From Ophiostoma sp. CBS 140.51 (taxonomy: Eukaryota; Ascomycota; Sordariomycetes; Ophiostomatales; Ophiostomataceae), in contig JANSLP010000028.1 of assembly GCA_029298735.1 (NCBI GenBank), positions 124,001 through 188,000 of the forward strand: 64,000 nucleotides of DNA, in the 5' to 3' direction. Of the stretch, positions 45,685 through 59,148 are shown piece after piece. The translations under genes were made by a program, and so were the position numbers. Position 1 is the first letter of the stretch; each line of letters begins with the position of its first letter. Below the pieces are notes generated by a model. It ran no database searches. It had not been told where the DNA came from and was given only the letters and a program-made list of their open reading frames with translations.

Positions 45685-46272
45685 GCATAAGCTGGAATCT
45701 CGCTCGGTCCTCTGACTTTCTTTCTTCTCTTTTGTCCTCTTGCCACCCTCATCTTTCATCGAAACTCGTCCAGAAACTGCCTTTTCTCCGCGTGGAGCAA
45801 ATGGGGGCACATTACGACATACAAGGGTGCCCTGTTTTGTGTATTCCTTCCCGCAAAACTACCGCTGCGCATTTCCATCGTTCTGTTTTTGCTTCCCGTT
45901 TTTGCTTCCCCCGACAAGGGAATCATTGGAGTATTGGGGGTGGGGGTAGGGGAGTATTATCGTCGTAAAAAGATGGGGGCACATTCGCACACCACATCAA
46001 GAAACACAGGCACACCTGAACCTGCAGAACGCCGTCTTGCATTCCTCTCTCATCGTTTTGGCCCATTGTTCTCTCGCGATTAAGCGCTGTCAACCCTCCC
46101 TCCTCGTTGGTCCCCTTCCATTGTTCTCAGCGCACGGGTCGAATGCATCCATTCGGCAGTAGCCACAAATCCTAAAACAGAAAAAAAGGGAGGGGGGAAC
46201 AACAGCCTGCGACTGGCGACGGCAGCCAACATACAATCTTGCCAAGTCATTTCTCTGATTCTGCACGTTGCA

Positions 46273-46276
<4 letters not shown>

Positions 46277-46304
<28 letters not shown>
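46277..46304. repeat. (TG)14 microsatellite
   Basis: Fourteen uninterrupted TG units; likely to vary in length between strains. Confidence 0.95.
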
Positions 46305-46900
46305 GCACCTCTGGGTCAGAGTACGACGTACGACGTACTCAAATATTGATATGTTCGTTGCCCTGGTTCTGCTTTGGGTGTGTGTCTGTGCAGTTGTGCA
46401 GTGTTTTTTTCCTGCGTGGGGTTGGCTCAGGCAGTCCAGGGTTGCACTAAATTGCTGTCACATTGTGCAAGTGTGTACTTGTGTCCGTTTCCCCAATGCC
46501 ATGAACAATACTCGTATGAGAATGAGACTGGACGTGCCGGTTTGTGTGCAGACATTGCTATGTCTCAAGGTAAAGGAGTGGTCGGACGTCCATTTTCCTT
46601 CACACTCTCAGCAAGGAGATACCGGCGGGTTGCCATTTTGAGATGAGAACTCTGGAAGCAAAAACACCAATCAAACCAGCGTTCTGTCAGACAGTGTGAT
46701 GGAGAATTCCTGCTCGGGCGGCTGGGACGGTCAGCCAATATGTGCTTTTTTTGGCAAGTGAGAACCAAGCTTTTATGCCTGTCAAACAATAAGAATTCCC
46801 CGGGAGCGTTTCCGACAGGGCGAAGGATGAAGAGAAACTCAACAACAGTTTTGTTCCATGATACCGAGAACTAAAAGAAGTATGAGCAATGAAAATGATT

Positions 46901-49900
46901 GTGTATTATTGATTTCTACTTCATGTGGCGTTAATTGTGCCTGAACAAGCTACTTGGCCGCTGGCGGGTAATGAGAGGCCCAAGAATGAATAACCACGGA
47001 CCATCCCTTCGGTACCACAAGTTCGGGCTGCCAGGATGACGACGCTTACCATGTACGTCGTCCGAGCTGAATCAACAAGCAGTGAGAAAAAATCACTATG
47101 CCCCTGACAGTTTTCTCTTTGTTTACAAAAAGACGTTCTTCTCTTCGTGATAGAATAATATGATCCAGCCGACAGCCAGATGCCGCCTCTAAATGATGTA
47201 GACCCGCACCACCTCATAAACAAAGCTCGGCCCGACCCTCATTCTCGGAAGGCGCTCAGACAAGCATCGCAGCATGCAGCTATTAATTATGTGCCCATAA
47301 TGGAGCACTCTCAGACGAGCTCTTCCACATATTAGAGGGAGTCTCTTGCCCTAAGGGAGGTAAAATTGGCGACGTCGCATTTTACTGATACGCAAAACTT
47401 CCTGATTCCCTGCCGGCATGGATGCGGCAAAACCTCAGCGGCAGGCAACAAAACAGATATCCCTAGCGAACGTGTCAGACGCCTTGAAGACTAAATGCAG
47501 ATATCATATCTGACAGCATATGCTGGAGTGCATGATGCATCCAATATTGGATGGTGGTCGAGCAGAAACGGCGATATTGTCAAATCCGTCCACATCCTGC
47601 GCCTGTCGCGTCCATCCGATGCCAAACTATGCGATTAGGCCAGCCCTGTGTCATTTTTGCTCCAAGTCAAATTATTTGCCATGCTGCATATGAATGTTGC
47701 CAGTCAACTCTTGCATTTCCGCACTCTCGCCGGAAAGTTGCAATACCCGCAGCCCAATTTCACATATACGGCGTATGCATGAAGATATGGGCAAGCACAC
47801 TTTGTATGTAGTAGAGAAACAAGCCTTCAGTTAAAGTATTCCAACATCTACTACATGGCATAGTGTGTATCGTGTACACATAATGGATCCCTCTGAAACT
47901 TCAGATACCGGGGACCGGAACCCACCAGGTGCCGAGGCTCGCACATACGGGGAACGGAGTATGGGGCGCGTTGCACCGGGACAACGCTCTCGATAACAAT
48001 ATTTCTTGATTCCAAATACAGATGTCTAGACGCAGAAGTAGCAACAATTCCAAATAAACTAGACGAATAAATACAACAGGCACCTGTTACGGCATTCCGG
48101 TGAATGTTTTATATCAAACGACGCCAGCACCCCTTCGCGGTCTACCGTTGGTAGTCCACCGTTGGTATTTTGGTCAACATCTAGACCATCACGACATAGC
48201 GCCGTTGCTCATATGATCGCACGTCCCTCCCGTACTCCTATCTGTGTATCAACTTCCCCGCGTTGATGCTTCTAGACTATCCTGACCCACTCTCGGTCCA
48301 CTCCCGACACTTCGGGGTCGCTCCTGCCCTATGCACTCTCTTTGCCACGTGGTATCCCGCCATGGACGGCCCACTCCCGGTACCACAAAATTCCCCGGAT
48401 CAACGACGACGACGTGATATCCGCGGTCTTGTGCACGCGTCGGCACTTTATCGATACTACATTCCGGGGTTTGCTCCTCCTCATCCTTGTCGTTGCGGCC
48501 CCGCGCCGGTTTAACGGCACGTCTTACGTCTCCGGGCTTTCATTACACCGTTATGCCACTACACTGATCATGTACGTCTTCTGCTCCTTACCCGAATCCC
48601 ATACTCTATAGGCAAAGTCCTATGTCCGGAGGTTAAGTCCCATCTCACCTGGACGACATGCCTCTCTTGCCCAAGACGGATTTGTGTCATCTTCGTATTC
48701 GTACAAAATATTATTTTTTATCTCTTTCCATCTCATCCAAAATGTGTTTTATTAGATAAAAACTGACAAAAGATGGGCCAGAAATAAAAGAGCGCAGTCA
48801 GACCGGGGAGAGCGAGCCCAACCAAGACGACAGGGTTTTCGAAATACAATCACGGCTCCTTCGTTCCGGCTGTCGTCCGGCCGGTGAGCGACCGGACGGA
48901 TCTTTTAAATTTTGTGCTGTTGATACAATTGCCGTTCTTCGAAATACTGACCATATCCCACCTCCCCTGGTCGATAACGAGATATAGGGGACGTGCATAT
49001 TTGGCCTGTGCTGACATAAAACTTTGGTAGTTTTGGTGTTTAACTCCTACGGCCGATGGGATTTACACTTTCTTCCATGGTTTTTATGGTTCCCACCAAG
49101 GCTGACAATGAACTAGGACTAGATAGACTTACAACGGAAGACCGTGGGTTGAGACGAAGGGAAAAAAGAAGCCTAGTTTAGCCTCCTTCGCCAAAGATGC
49201 AACGGTCAAGACAGAAAACACCCCCAACGACTCAGTCCACACACCCCATCAGCATCAGCCCAAGCAGTGGAGTAGACCAGGGGGATGTCAAAGGGGATGG
49301 ACGGGATGGACAGGAAGAGGGTGAGAAGGATATGCATGTTGGCTCCTTTGAGAAGGATCAAAAAGAACAGAACAGAGATCGACCATGCTGACTGTCACGT
49401 TGCTGTTGCTTTTTTATTCTCGTTTACCGGGAACCGGCTTATACGACGTCGCCACGGGGTCTATCCACATAAAAAAAAGACAGCACCAACATCTCGTGAT
49501 CTCGTGATGGCACGGCTTAAACTTCTTCAATGGAAAAAAACATGGCCATATTTTCCTCTTTTCGTAGTTTGTCAGCCAGTCTTTCCATTATTCGCCCTTG
49601 AACGGTCTCCGCATCGCGGACAATTGACACGAAAAGACTAGGAAGATGCGCATGCCCCTGCATCGTTTATGCAGCCCTGCCGGCTAATTTGGCCTTTTGA
49701 ACATGTGTCTATCTTGCTCATTTGTTCTTTCGTTTTGATTGATTCCTTGGCCTAGGCCGTTGACAATGCTCCATTGTTTCGTAACCTAGCTGCGTGTCGT
49801 GGCTTGTCATGTCCTGTCGTGAGAATGATGACCAAGATTCAAGGCTGGCCGGCATCCACAGACCGTCCGCAGAACAGTTCAATTGGATCTCCAACATCGT

Positions 49901-51650
49901 GATGTCGTGAGCGAGTGGCACAGGCGTTGCATATCTTGTCCCGTTCCCTCTTTCCAGATTGTTGTGACCGACATCGGCTCTCTCCAAGTGGGGAGGAATA
50001 ACGCTGATGATGAACAATTCTGGATGGCATGGCCCGTTGTAGTATTAAAGTTGTGAGATGTACTCTCAAGCAAGGCGAAGATATATCCGGCATCATGATC
50101 TTGCGCCTTTCCCCTTACTTACAAGGCAAAGTGACCTTCTCTTGGTATATAGGCTTCGGGATCTGAAGCAAACCACGCCGAACTAGATCCTACGCCTTAC
50201 TAACCGTTGTGAGAACAACACAAGCATAAACGAAATAAACGTTGCATGATGGCGGGTGGTACCGAGGCTGGTGACGAAGAGTGGATATATATTTCTTACG
50301 TGTTCTTGTTGAAGAGAGGCTTTTACCTTTCTTTCTTGGACCTGGATCATGACCAAGCTAATGAGGGCGTGTAATTAAGATGAAAAGAAACAATGAGATA
50401 CACGACGAGGTACATTGCAGGTACAAGTGTCCTCGTGAGAGTCTAAGCGCCTTGTGTTGGGCTATGGCGCTTGCATGCTTGCTCCGTAAGGTTAACAATA
50501 TGGCTGTTGTCTAGACCAGGGAAATGTCTCTCGGCAATTATAACGAGACTAAACTCTTGGACAGTAGAGTCGGCAAAATAGACAAACTACAATAGCCATC
50601 GGTTCTCGGGGGGCTGATCAACTGAAGCTCTAGGAAACGAGCTGCTCCCTTTCATTGTCGTGAAACTCAAAAAAGGGGTCTATTTCTCCCTATATCCCCG
50701 TATAGCCCCATACTTAATTCCGCACTCAGTACATGGCAAGGCATTCTCCCCGGAAGTTTCCAAGGGGAGATCAGCCTTAAACGAGCTCGAGCTATTCTGT
50801 ACTTAAGTCGGTGATCTTTAAAGGGGGCTGGACTGGAAGGAGGCTTATAAAAGGCAAAAAGGCAACAAGGATATGCTCAGCTAGTGGCAATAGTGGAAAG
50901 GAGCTCTCAATAATGAAACAGAAGGATATCACCGAGAAGGGAAGCAAAGTCCTGCCCTTCATTTTTCATACGGTCGGCAAATAGCGGTGGAGCTGTACAA
51001 GAAGCTTACTATATTGTTGTGCATCTTGTACGAAGTCAGTGGATGTGGCTTGGTGAGCCAAGAGCTGTGACCTGCAATCAACAATACGACTTGCCAGAGC
51101 CGGCCACCGCTCTTTTGCGAGCATTATGATTCATTTTTCCTTTTTGTTCCGTCACCTAGTCTTGCCTTCCACCGGCTATCTATCTCCAGGCAGTACTTTG
51201 CCACACGAATGTACGTGATGTGACTGTCCTACCACATCGAGAATGAGTCTACCAGGCGGTGCTAATACGAGACGTCATACTTGGTATCAAATCAGAGCTC
51301 AAAGATGGCCTTTGAAATATCACTGGTAGACATCCTATGTTGATGAGCCAAGAAGAAGTGCGAATATTGCAGGCGGCTCGGACAGTTTTCGTCTATTCGT
51401 ATAGTCGTCATTCGTAGATGGCTTGCAGCTCCTAGGCAGTAGACATCCCGTAGTTTGTTTCGACCAAGAATGTCTCGTTTACCAAGGCAAACAGCATGTA
51501 ATCTAGCCATATAGAAGACAGCATATGGAGTGTCGAAGGCGGAACATAATTCCGTTGGTCAAAGACATAGAAAAAGGAAAAGGGGGCGTTGTTCCTTCGG
51601 GACACATCCCCGATTGAGTACCTGCACAGACTTCAGAACAGAGTTGCTTC
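46901..51650. other. Strand-balanced, gene-free block of unknown origin
   Basis: Unlike the spacers on both sides, this stretch lacks long CT- or GA-biased runs and long homopolymers. Open frames are very short, none longer than about 100 codons. There are TATA-like words in promoter-like settings (TTGGTATATAGGC near 50144, CTTATAAAAGGC near 50844). I find no terminal repeats, target duplication or transposase motif, so an old decayed insertion is only a possibility. Confidence 0.35.
48144..48167. repeat. Short direct repeat ACCGTTGGTA
   Basis: Two copies of ACCGTTGGTA at 48144-48153 and 48158-48167, a 14-base period. Confidence 0.7.
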
Positions 51651-54600
51651 ATGCACTTAATCGATAAACGAATACAGGTCCATGGTCCTGGGAGCCGTGT
51701 GATGCAGATTGGTCCGGTGTGTGTGGTTTGTGTGTGCCAATGCGCGCGCCGTGTGTGCGTGTATTTAGCCGGCGTGGCTTTTTTTGTTGATTTCAGGGTA
51801 TTATTTGCTACCCATTCACATTGCCCTGCATTTACTTCAGCTGTTGAGGTCTGTCATTTCTTTTTTTTTTCTCTCATTATGTAAACAAAGAACATGTTGA
51901 GCAAAAAGAAATAAAAGGGTTGATACAAAAGGTCGACACAGCTGCTCTCGATGACAGATGGTGACAGATGACGACTGTCCAGAGAGGCGGAGGCGAAAAC
52001 AAACCCAACAAGCCAGTGTGCGTCTGCACCAAGTTCCCATGCAACTTTATGCAGCCAACAAAGGCTCGTGGCTCTGAACGCAGCCGCTGCCGGCGAATCA
52101 GACTGGCAGTTCGCCACTGACTTCAGCTGGACGAGGACTACTGCTCCTTGTGAGAAAAAAAAAGGGGGGTTCTCGGCTCCGTGAAAGGTCCGGACAATGG
52201 TTGGCAGGAGATGTGAAATGAGTGACGAAAGGACATTCTTGATTTTCATTTTTTTTTTGTGAATTTTTGTGTTGATACGAAAATTGTGTTAATACTCAGT
52301 CGTTCCTTCTGTTTTCTTTTTATTTTTCCACTTGTTCTCTCCTTCCGTGCTTCGGCCCCTAAATCCAACAATTTGTGGGGCTTGTCAGTGTTTCTCTCGT
52401 CACTAAAGCCACTACCACTGGATCCTTCCCCGGCGTCCGGTCTAAAGGCCCTGTGAACAAGGCTGCAAAACACCAAAAATGCTTGCCAACATTGTGCGAA
52501 ATTTTGCCACTTACATGTACGGGAGGAGCGGGAGATGGTCGCAATGAAGGGGTCGTCAGATGCACAAAGTACGCAATACGTCAGGTCGTGATCTGTTTCT
52601 AGTGAACTACATCACGATGGAAGCCAAAGTCCTCGTAAACTGCGGCTGGAAGTGGCCACCGCTATAAATAATAAGGCCGAGGCAACAGCACTCTCAAATA
52701 ACCTGCAGCAGATCACTTCCAGGGAAGGAGGCAAAATGATCAAAGGAAGAACCAAAGACGGCAGGTAGCGGCCAAAAACCACATCGAGAGGGAAAGAGCG
52801 AATAACGAAATAGAAGGTGACACACAAGAAAAAGAAACCAAACAATAGGAAAGAACGAATGAGTTCACGGCTCGAATGGGAAGGAAGGACAGAGAAGATA
52901 CTTGCAGTATACGAACTACCCAAGCCGGTGTCTATTAGGCAGGCACAACTGTCGTCGTCAACAACGTTCGGGAGCACAGATCCAAAAAAAAAAATCAAAA
53001 ACACACCACAGTCTCACACGTGAAATCGAAAGTCGTAACACGCGACGACGAGCGACGAACGATGAACGTGAGCCCGGGCCTACGCAATAACGCATCCCAC
53101 TATTTCACTACAAGTATTAGATATCTCGGTGGGCTCTCGGTGTTTGGCTGTTCTGTTCTGGGGCTACTGTACCCCGGCCGCGAGTGCGAGTTTGTTTCAA
53201 AATCTTACAGGACTTAACAAATAGTGCTACGATATATACGGTAGCGGGAGGCCCAACAATATTCCAGACGACGCGGAAAAGTCAAAACTGACAAAGCAAC
53301 GACGAAATACGGCAGACAGGAGATCAATGATGACAAAAAGTTGACCATGAGGTTATCGAGACTGACAACAAAGAATAAAAAAGGGACTTGGGACGACGAC
53401 CCGGGGTCATTATACCCTGAAAGAGGCGAGAACGCCACAACAGCTGTCCCATTCTACCGAGTCTACTCCGTCCAAACAGCTAAGGTGCGAGTCCCTCTGC
53501 AGCATCTGTATTTGGAAAACGGTGTCGTCAAGTAGCGTGGGGGGTGGTCGGATATTTGGTGCATGATTTTCTGACCGAAAAGAATGACGCTCCCCCTCAC
53601 TTTTTCTTCACTTTCTTGCAGCATTTTCTCCTTGAGGAAAACAAAAAACCAGGGACCAAAGCTTTGGGATAGTTCTCAAGCCACAAATCCCACTTGTCTC
53701 CCGACCCAGAACAGGGGATTCAGGGTTGCTACAACACACCCAAAACGGCCTGTCGTGTGCCCCCCCTCCCGCTCTTGGAGTGCAGTGGCGCCCGGAGTAT
53801 GGGGTTTATTTCTTTGCACGCTGGCGGATCTCCACGGAACACAAGTATCCCTCGTGTATCTTTTTCTGTGCCACCGTAGATACTGTCAATTCATGTAAGT
53901 CGAGGTCCAGAAGAGGGGCGTGTGCATATCCGCCCCCTTTCTTTTTTTTCTTTTCTTTTTTTCTCTCCTTGAACGAACCAGCCCCTCTCAACCGCCAACT
54001 TTCGTGTACCAATGCCACTTCTTCCTTCAATATTCTAGAATAATGTCGTATTCCATTGATGGCCGTAGATGAGTCCTGAGATTGACACCCATTGATACAG
54101 CCACAGCATCCAAGGCTTAGCTTTCTTTTCCCTTTCCCCCTTCTTCATTTTGCCTGCTCTTCACTATTATTTGGCCACCGTCGGCTGTCCTAATCGGGTG
54201 TCTCGCCATAGAACATCGCAGCGAGAGGGCGAGACAAAGAAACAAACAGCCACATGGAAAGAGGGACGATGGATACAGCTGCTCTGCTCTTGCACCGGCC
54301 ACGAGGGAGGCAAACAGGAATACAAATAATGCTCTAGGCAGGACGGCAAATAGACCAAGTAACAGCCTCAAATTTATAAAATAAAAAAAGACGTCAAATG
54401 ATGACGGGCAGTGAGAATACAGCAAAACAAAAGAAAGAAAAGGTTAACAGGACTCGAACGTCCACCCCTGGCTCTCCACACCGCTTTAGATACACGCAAC
54501 ACCACGACCATGACCTTGCCAATCCATGACAGGTTGACCTCTATCACTTTCTTCTTGTCCCCTGTCCTGGTCTTGTACTGGACATCTTTTTGATCTTCTC

Positions 54601-55494
54601 ATCCCTTCCGCTGCATTTGTTTTCTAGCCTATTTTGGTTTTCTATTTCTCTTTTCTTTTTTTTCTATTGTCGTTTTTCTCACATCCAGCGCCAAGACAGA
54701 CACCTCCTACACTACTACTGCTGACTGATCTTGAAAAGCTTAAAAGCCGGCAGGGCTGCTCCTCCACTTGCGCAGACAGGACGACTGACTGGGGTATAAG
54801 AGAGGTGAGGGCCAAGATAAAAATAAAACAGAAGAAAAGAAAGCGAGAAAAACGGAGAAACAAAAAGCAACGGAAATAGGCTCAGCCAGAACTTTTGACA
54901 CGAACACGGCACTGTTTCTTTTTGATATAAAGAACTTGGTGAGGCTCGAGTTGGGCTCATGAAAATCAGGCATCGACAACAAACAACAAACAACAGAATA
55001 TCAGAGAAACAGGTCGACGGTATCGACACCAGAGGACATAACAAGAACGTCTACGAAAAGAACAGAGGCATCACGAAACGAAAGATCGCGGTAACGAAAC
55101 GAAACGAAGCTTGCGACTCACGACCAAACCTCGCATCCTCCATCCTCCATCTATCCCTCTCTCCTCATGAAATTTGCATTACAAACTTCCTCCTCAACCA
55201 GCCTCACCTAGTACTGTTCTCTACGACGTACCACCATTGTGCACATCCGTGCCCTACAAAGGTACAACCTTGACTCGACGACATACTGGGGGCCGTCGGA
55301 CGAATTATATTAGAACGGACCGCCCTCTTCTTCTTCCGCCTCAGACTTCTTCTCTCTCCGCTTCTATCGCCTTTTTTCTTTTTCCCATTTTGCTCTTCCC
55401 CTCACTCACTCTCTTGGATTCATCCAACCAACAAGGCCTGTGGAGCACAGCCGCGCGGAAAGATTCTGTTCCTTCTGCCGCCGCCCCATCAACG
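51651..55494. other. Right part of the gene desert, upstream of the zinc-cluster gene
   Basis: Mixed sequence with purine-rich patches on the + strand (52740-53080 and 54800-54890) and CT-rich patches at 54590-54670 and 55320-55410 toward the transcription factor start. No gene is seen. The last 300 bases probably hold the transcription factor 5' UTR. Confidence 0.45.
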
Positions 55495-58400
55495 ATGAAT
55501 TATACACGCAAACGTAAGTAAGCGCGCAACTGTGTTTTGTCGTGGTCCCCCTTTTGATGATTTATTTTGTCGTTGTTTGCTCCTTCCCTCCCCATCTTAT
55601 CTTGGTTCTTGCCTCGCCTCACTTTGTCGCCGCTCCTTCCAGTCGACACCCCTGCTGTTTTCTTCACAATACTGCTGTACAACCAGCCTTGACTAATACA
55701 TCTCTTGATATTCCTAGGCGCACTTCTTGCCTGTGATTTTTGCAGACACAGGAAAAGAAGATGCGATGGTGAGCGGCCATGTTCGACATGCAGAGAGTCC
55801 AACGCAGACTGTCGCTACAAGGATTTGCCGATTGAACGGTGAGTCTAGGACTTTGTTTTGGTTTGGGCTCGACTAGGCAGGGCTGCAGGAACACAGGCAG
55901 GAGCGATGTGCATGCTGTTCGTTCCTTCCTTGCTCCTTTCCAATTTTTGTTTCTTGCCTGTTCGCCCTATTTTGGTTTATTTCTCCCGTATATTTGCTTT
56001 TTTAGTTCATGTCTCGCCCTATTCCCATTTTCTTCCCCTCAAATACCCTGCCACATCCCGTGAGGCCGTCTCACCTCTCTTACCTCCACTCTTCACACCG
56101 AGCCACCGTCTTCCAAGCCACCCCCATGTTCAGACGCCCTGACCTCGCACCATGAGGCTTCCCTAGGTCAGGGCTTGTTTAGTCTTTAGGAAACAACCAA
56201 GGCGTCGGTTCTAGGCTTCCATACCTCATCGCCTTTCCATACTTCACTCCCCAAGCTCTAATCCTTGATTAGTCGTGTGTTTTGTTTCTGTCCTATTGAT
56301 TTTCATATTATCGTGCATTTCTAATACATCTCCTGATCCAGTGTCGAGTCACCCTCAGCATCCAACGAAGCCGTCGTCGAGCGGTTGGGCCGGATTGAAG
56401 CCCTCCTCGAAGAGCAAAGCCAGCAGTTGCAACACCTCTGTATCCATGGACCACCATCTTCCAGTTTTGACGGGTCCCGCCTCAGCATATCCCCGAAAGT
56501 CTCCATTGATGCCACAGCGGCCGGTACCGATCCTTCCGAGGCCGCAGACACACATCTATTCTCCACCAGCAGTCATCCTTTCTCTCGATCATCCTTCCAC
56601 TTGGCTCCCGAGTTTGCAGCCACTGCCATATCTAGTCTTGGCAGTATACCGGCATCCGGAGCACCAGGGTCGGCCACGACATCACCACCAGCCCCAGTCC
56701 CCTCATCCGTTGGTGTGAGTCGATTATTAGGAATCGACGCTTTATATCGTCCTCACTACCTGTATCAACAACACCAGCACCAATCGCAGCAACCACAATC
56801 ACAACAATCACAACAATCACAGCCCCTTTTCCATCAGCATGCCTCCATTCCCTTACATGGCGTTAACACGGGCAGCAGCAACACAGCCGCACAAACGCCC
56901 GTTTTTGACTACTCCAGTGGCCCATCTGCGTTTCCCTCCGGCTCCGCTCTCTCCATAACTGCCACAGCTGCTGCCACCAACGCTTCACGAGTTCTCTTGA
57001 CGAGCAAGGCACCCTCCGTCACCACATCCGATGTCTCCTCACACAACGTCGAACAAGACCAGCAGTTTTTAATACCCTACGAGCACTCCACGGCTGCAAA
57101 CACACTTCTCTCCCTGCCTCTGGTCCGCTTCTTCCTCGAATACCAACAACGGAACAAATGTGGTAGTCTACAACGCAGACTAAGCGGCAGCAGCAGTGGG
57201 AAAAGCCAGCTGCCATCCTACTTCTATCCTCGCACATACTTTTTCGACGTCGAGTCCCGCCAGCCTCTACCACCCCAGCTCGACCTCGTCTTCAGCCCTG
57301 GTGTTGTCCCCGGCATCCTATCTCAGGCCGTTCTCGCCGCCAGCCACCCAACCGTTCTCGATGGCCTCGCACGCAACTACTTTACCTATGTACATCCCAG
57401 TGCACCACTCTTTAGTTGCACCCAGTTCCGGCAGTGGTCATCCAAGGTGTACGAGCAAGGACCAGATGACTCTATCGGGACAGCCATATGCCTCGTTGTC
57501 TGGGCCTTGGGGTCAATGACAGCACCATCAATACCTGCAAACACCAATAGAGATACATCAGGATCCTCCTCCGGCTCATCATCGCCCGACCAGGCGACGC
57601 AGCGACACAACCAAAACGAACGCGACCGCTTTGCACTGTCTCTCTTTGAGACGGCAATGAAAATTATCCTTCGCCATACGCTTTGGGAATTTGGGCCAGC
57701 ATCACTGGATACGAGCCAAGCCCTTCTTTTAGCAGCCTCATACTTTTCCCACATCGGACGACCATTGCACAATGCCCGGTTTGTGTATCTGGCTGGTCGG
57801 CAGGTGATGAGATTAATCGAGGAGTGAGTCAAAAATTACAAAAGGGAAACATCCGTGCTATGCTAATCTCATCATCCAATCAGACATCGACGAGACGGCT
57901 TTGAGCCAGAGGGACAAGTGCTACCTGTATTTTGGGTATCCTTTATCTGGGAGTGGTAAGTCTCAGTGCTCTCTGCATTTATCTTTTAGATGTGATTTGA
58001 CTAACACAGAAAGTGACCGTTCGGCCGAGCTGGATGTCCCTAGAAGTGGCATCGAGCCTCTGGCAGAGAACATGCCACTACCCAGCAGCCTCGACCCAGA
58101 CGACGGCGACGATATGATCTGCTTTGTAGCCGAAATTGCAGCACGACGACTCCTCAACCGCATCCACAGCTCGTTGTATGCAAAGGGAGGCAGTGACTCA
58201 GTGCAAGAAAGCCTTGCTATACCTAACAGCGATAGTGCTACGAGCGGACGAACTACTCCCGGTAACAAGCGGAAACGGGCCGAGTATGATATCTACGCAT
58301 CAACGACAGCCTCAAGAACCGGCCCTGGTATTGGTCTTGGCTTGCATAGTACCGACAACGCGAATATTGTCAAAATGCTTCCCGTCAGCGCCGAGCTAAA

Positions 58401-59148
58401 TCGCCAGCTCGAGGCTTGGTATCAGGCTATGCCAGAGCATATCCGACCACCTCTCGACCTCGACGATGACGGTGAAAGAAACAATAACGTCAACGACTTG
58501 TCTTTTATCGACGACTTAAATGACTTTAGTGGAGACGACACACCATGGCTTGGTAATAATCACCAAAGACACCCGACAAAACCACTCAAAGAACGCGTTC
58601 AAATCCTTCGCATACACTATTACGCTGCTCGTCACATTATCCACCGGCCTTTTGTTTTGGGTGTCGCATGGCAGCACCAGCAACAGATTTTGACCCGTGA
58701 GCATGGCAGCAGTGGCCCCAACACAGCAAGCAACACGCCGCCGCCTGCTGCCTCAGCGACTTCGATTCCACCTTTGCCAACGGCTGTCCTGGAGAAATGC
58801 GTAATTTGTGTCGATTCATGTGTCGCCTACTTGACCCATGTGCTGCCTCTGCTGGAACGCCGTTCGCCTTATCTCTGGTCATTTTGCCAGAGCAGTATGG
58901 CATGCCTGCTTGTCCTTCTTGTCGCCGATGCCTGCCCCAACATCGCTGCCAGCAGGGTCGTGGCCGGTCGAAAAAGGGTCCAGTCCATTGATATTGGCCG
59001 TCTACGTGACCAAGTCGCCAATCGGCTGTGGCGGTGGGCAGTACCTCTGTCCAGCTTTGAGGCCGAACTGCGTATTCTCGAGAGTCTACCAATTGCATCG
59101 AGTCAAAGTGGTGACATTCTTTGGACATATTCAAAGGCGGAAACATAA
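55495..59148 (+). CDS. Zn(II)2Cys6 fungal transcription factor with Gln-rich region
   Basis: This is a nuclear DNA-binding regulator with unknown targets. Five exons are proposed: 55495-55513, 55718-55838, 56342-57823, 57884-57955 and 58014-59148, for 942 residues. The zinc cluster is at residues 12-38, CDFCRHRKRRCDGERPC then STCRESNADC, with canonical C-x2-C-x6-C-x5-C-x2-C-x6-C spacing. A short coiled coil follows (VVERLGRIEALLEEQSQQL), then Ser/Pro and Gln/His-rich low-complexity sequence (about 56600-57060). The fungal-specific regulatory domain follows, including LVRFFLEYQQRN, FYPRTYFFDVESRQPL and YFTYVHPSAPLFSC, then PVFWVSFIWEC and DRSAELDVPRSGIEPL after splicing. Intron 2 is 503 bases. 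The last intron uses an AAAG acceptor just after a CAG and is the least certain join. Targets cannot be inferred. Confidence 0.87.

Larger units (their letters stand above)
42946..46900. other. Left part of the 12.5-kb gene desert
   Basis: This is upstream sequence of the permease gene and beyond. It contains several simple repeats (listed), alternating GA- and CT-rich stretches, and a 269-codon ATG frame on the minus strand (43205-44014) that is Lys/Arg/Ser-rich with no motif. No gene is supported. Confidence 0.5.

Noticed and set aside
46318..46340. Apparent palindrome GAGTACGACGTACGACGTAC near the TG repeat
   Set aside because: It is not a perfect inverted repeat; two central positions do not match.
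51272..51292. TTGGTATCAAATCAGAGC resembling a Copia-type primer binding site
   Set aside because: It is interrupted, no flanking LTR or polyprotein frame is visible, and fungal elements usually use other primers.
54441..54541. tRNA-like sequence on the minus strand (GTTCGAGTCC near a TTTT run)
   Set aside because: The T-stem does not pair, and no acceptable D-arm or acceptor pairing with U8 could be built; probably chance.
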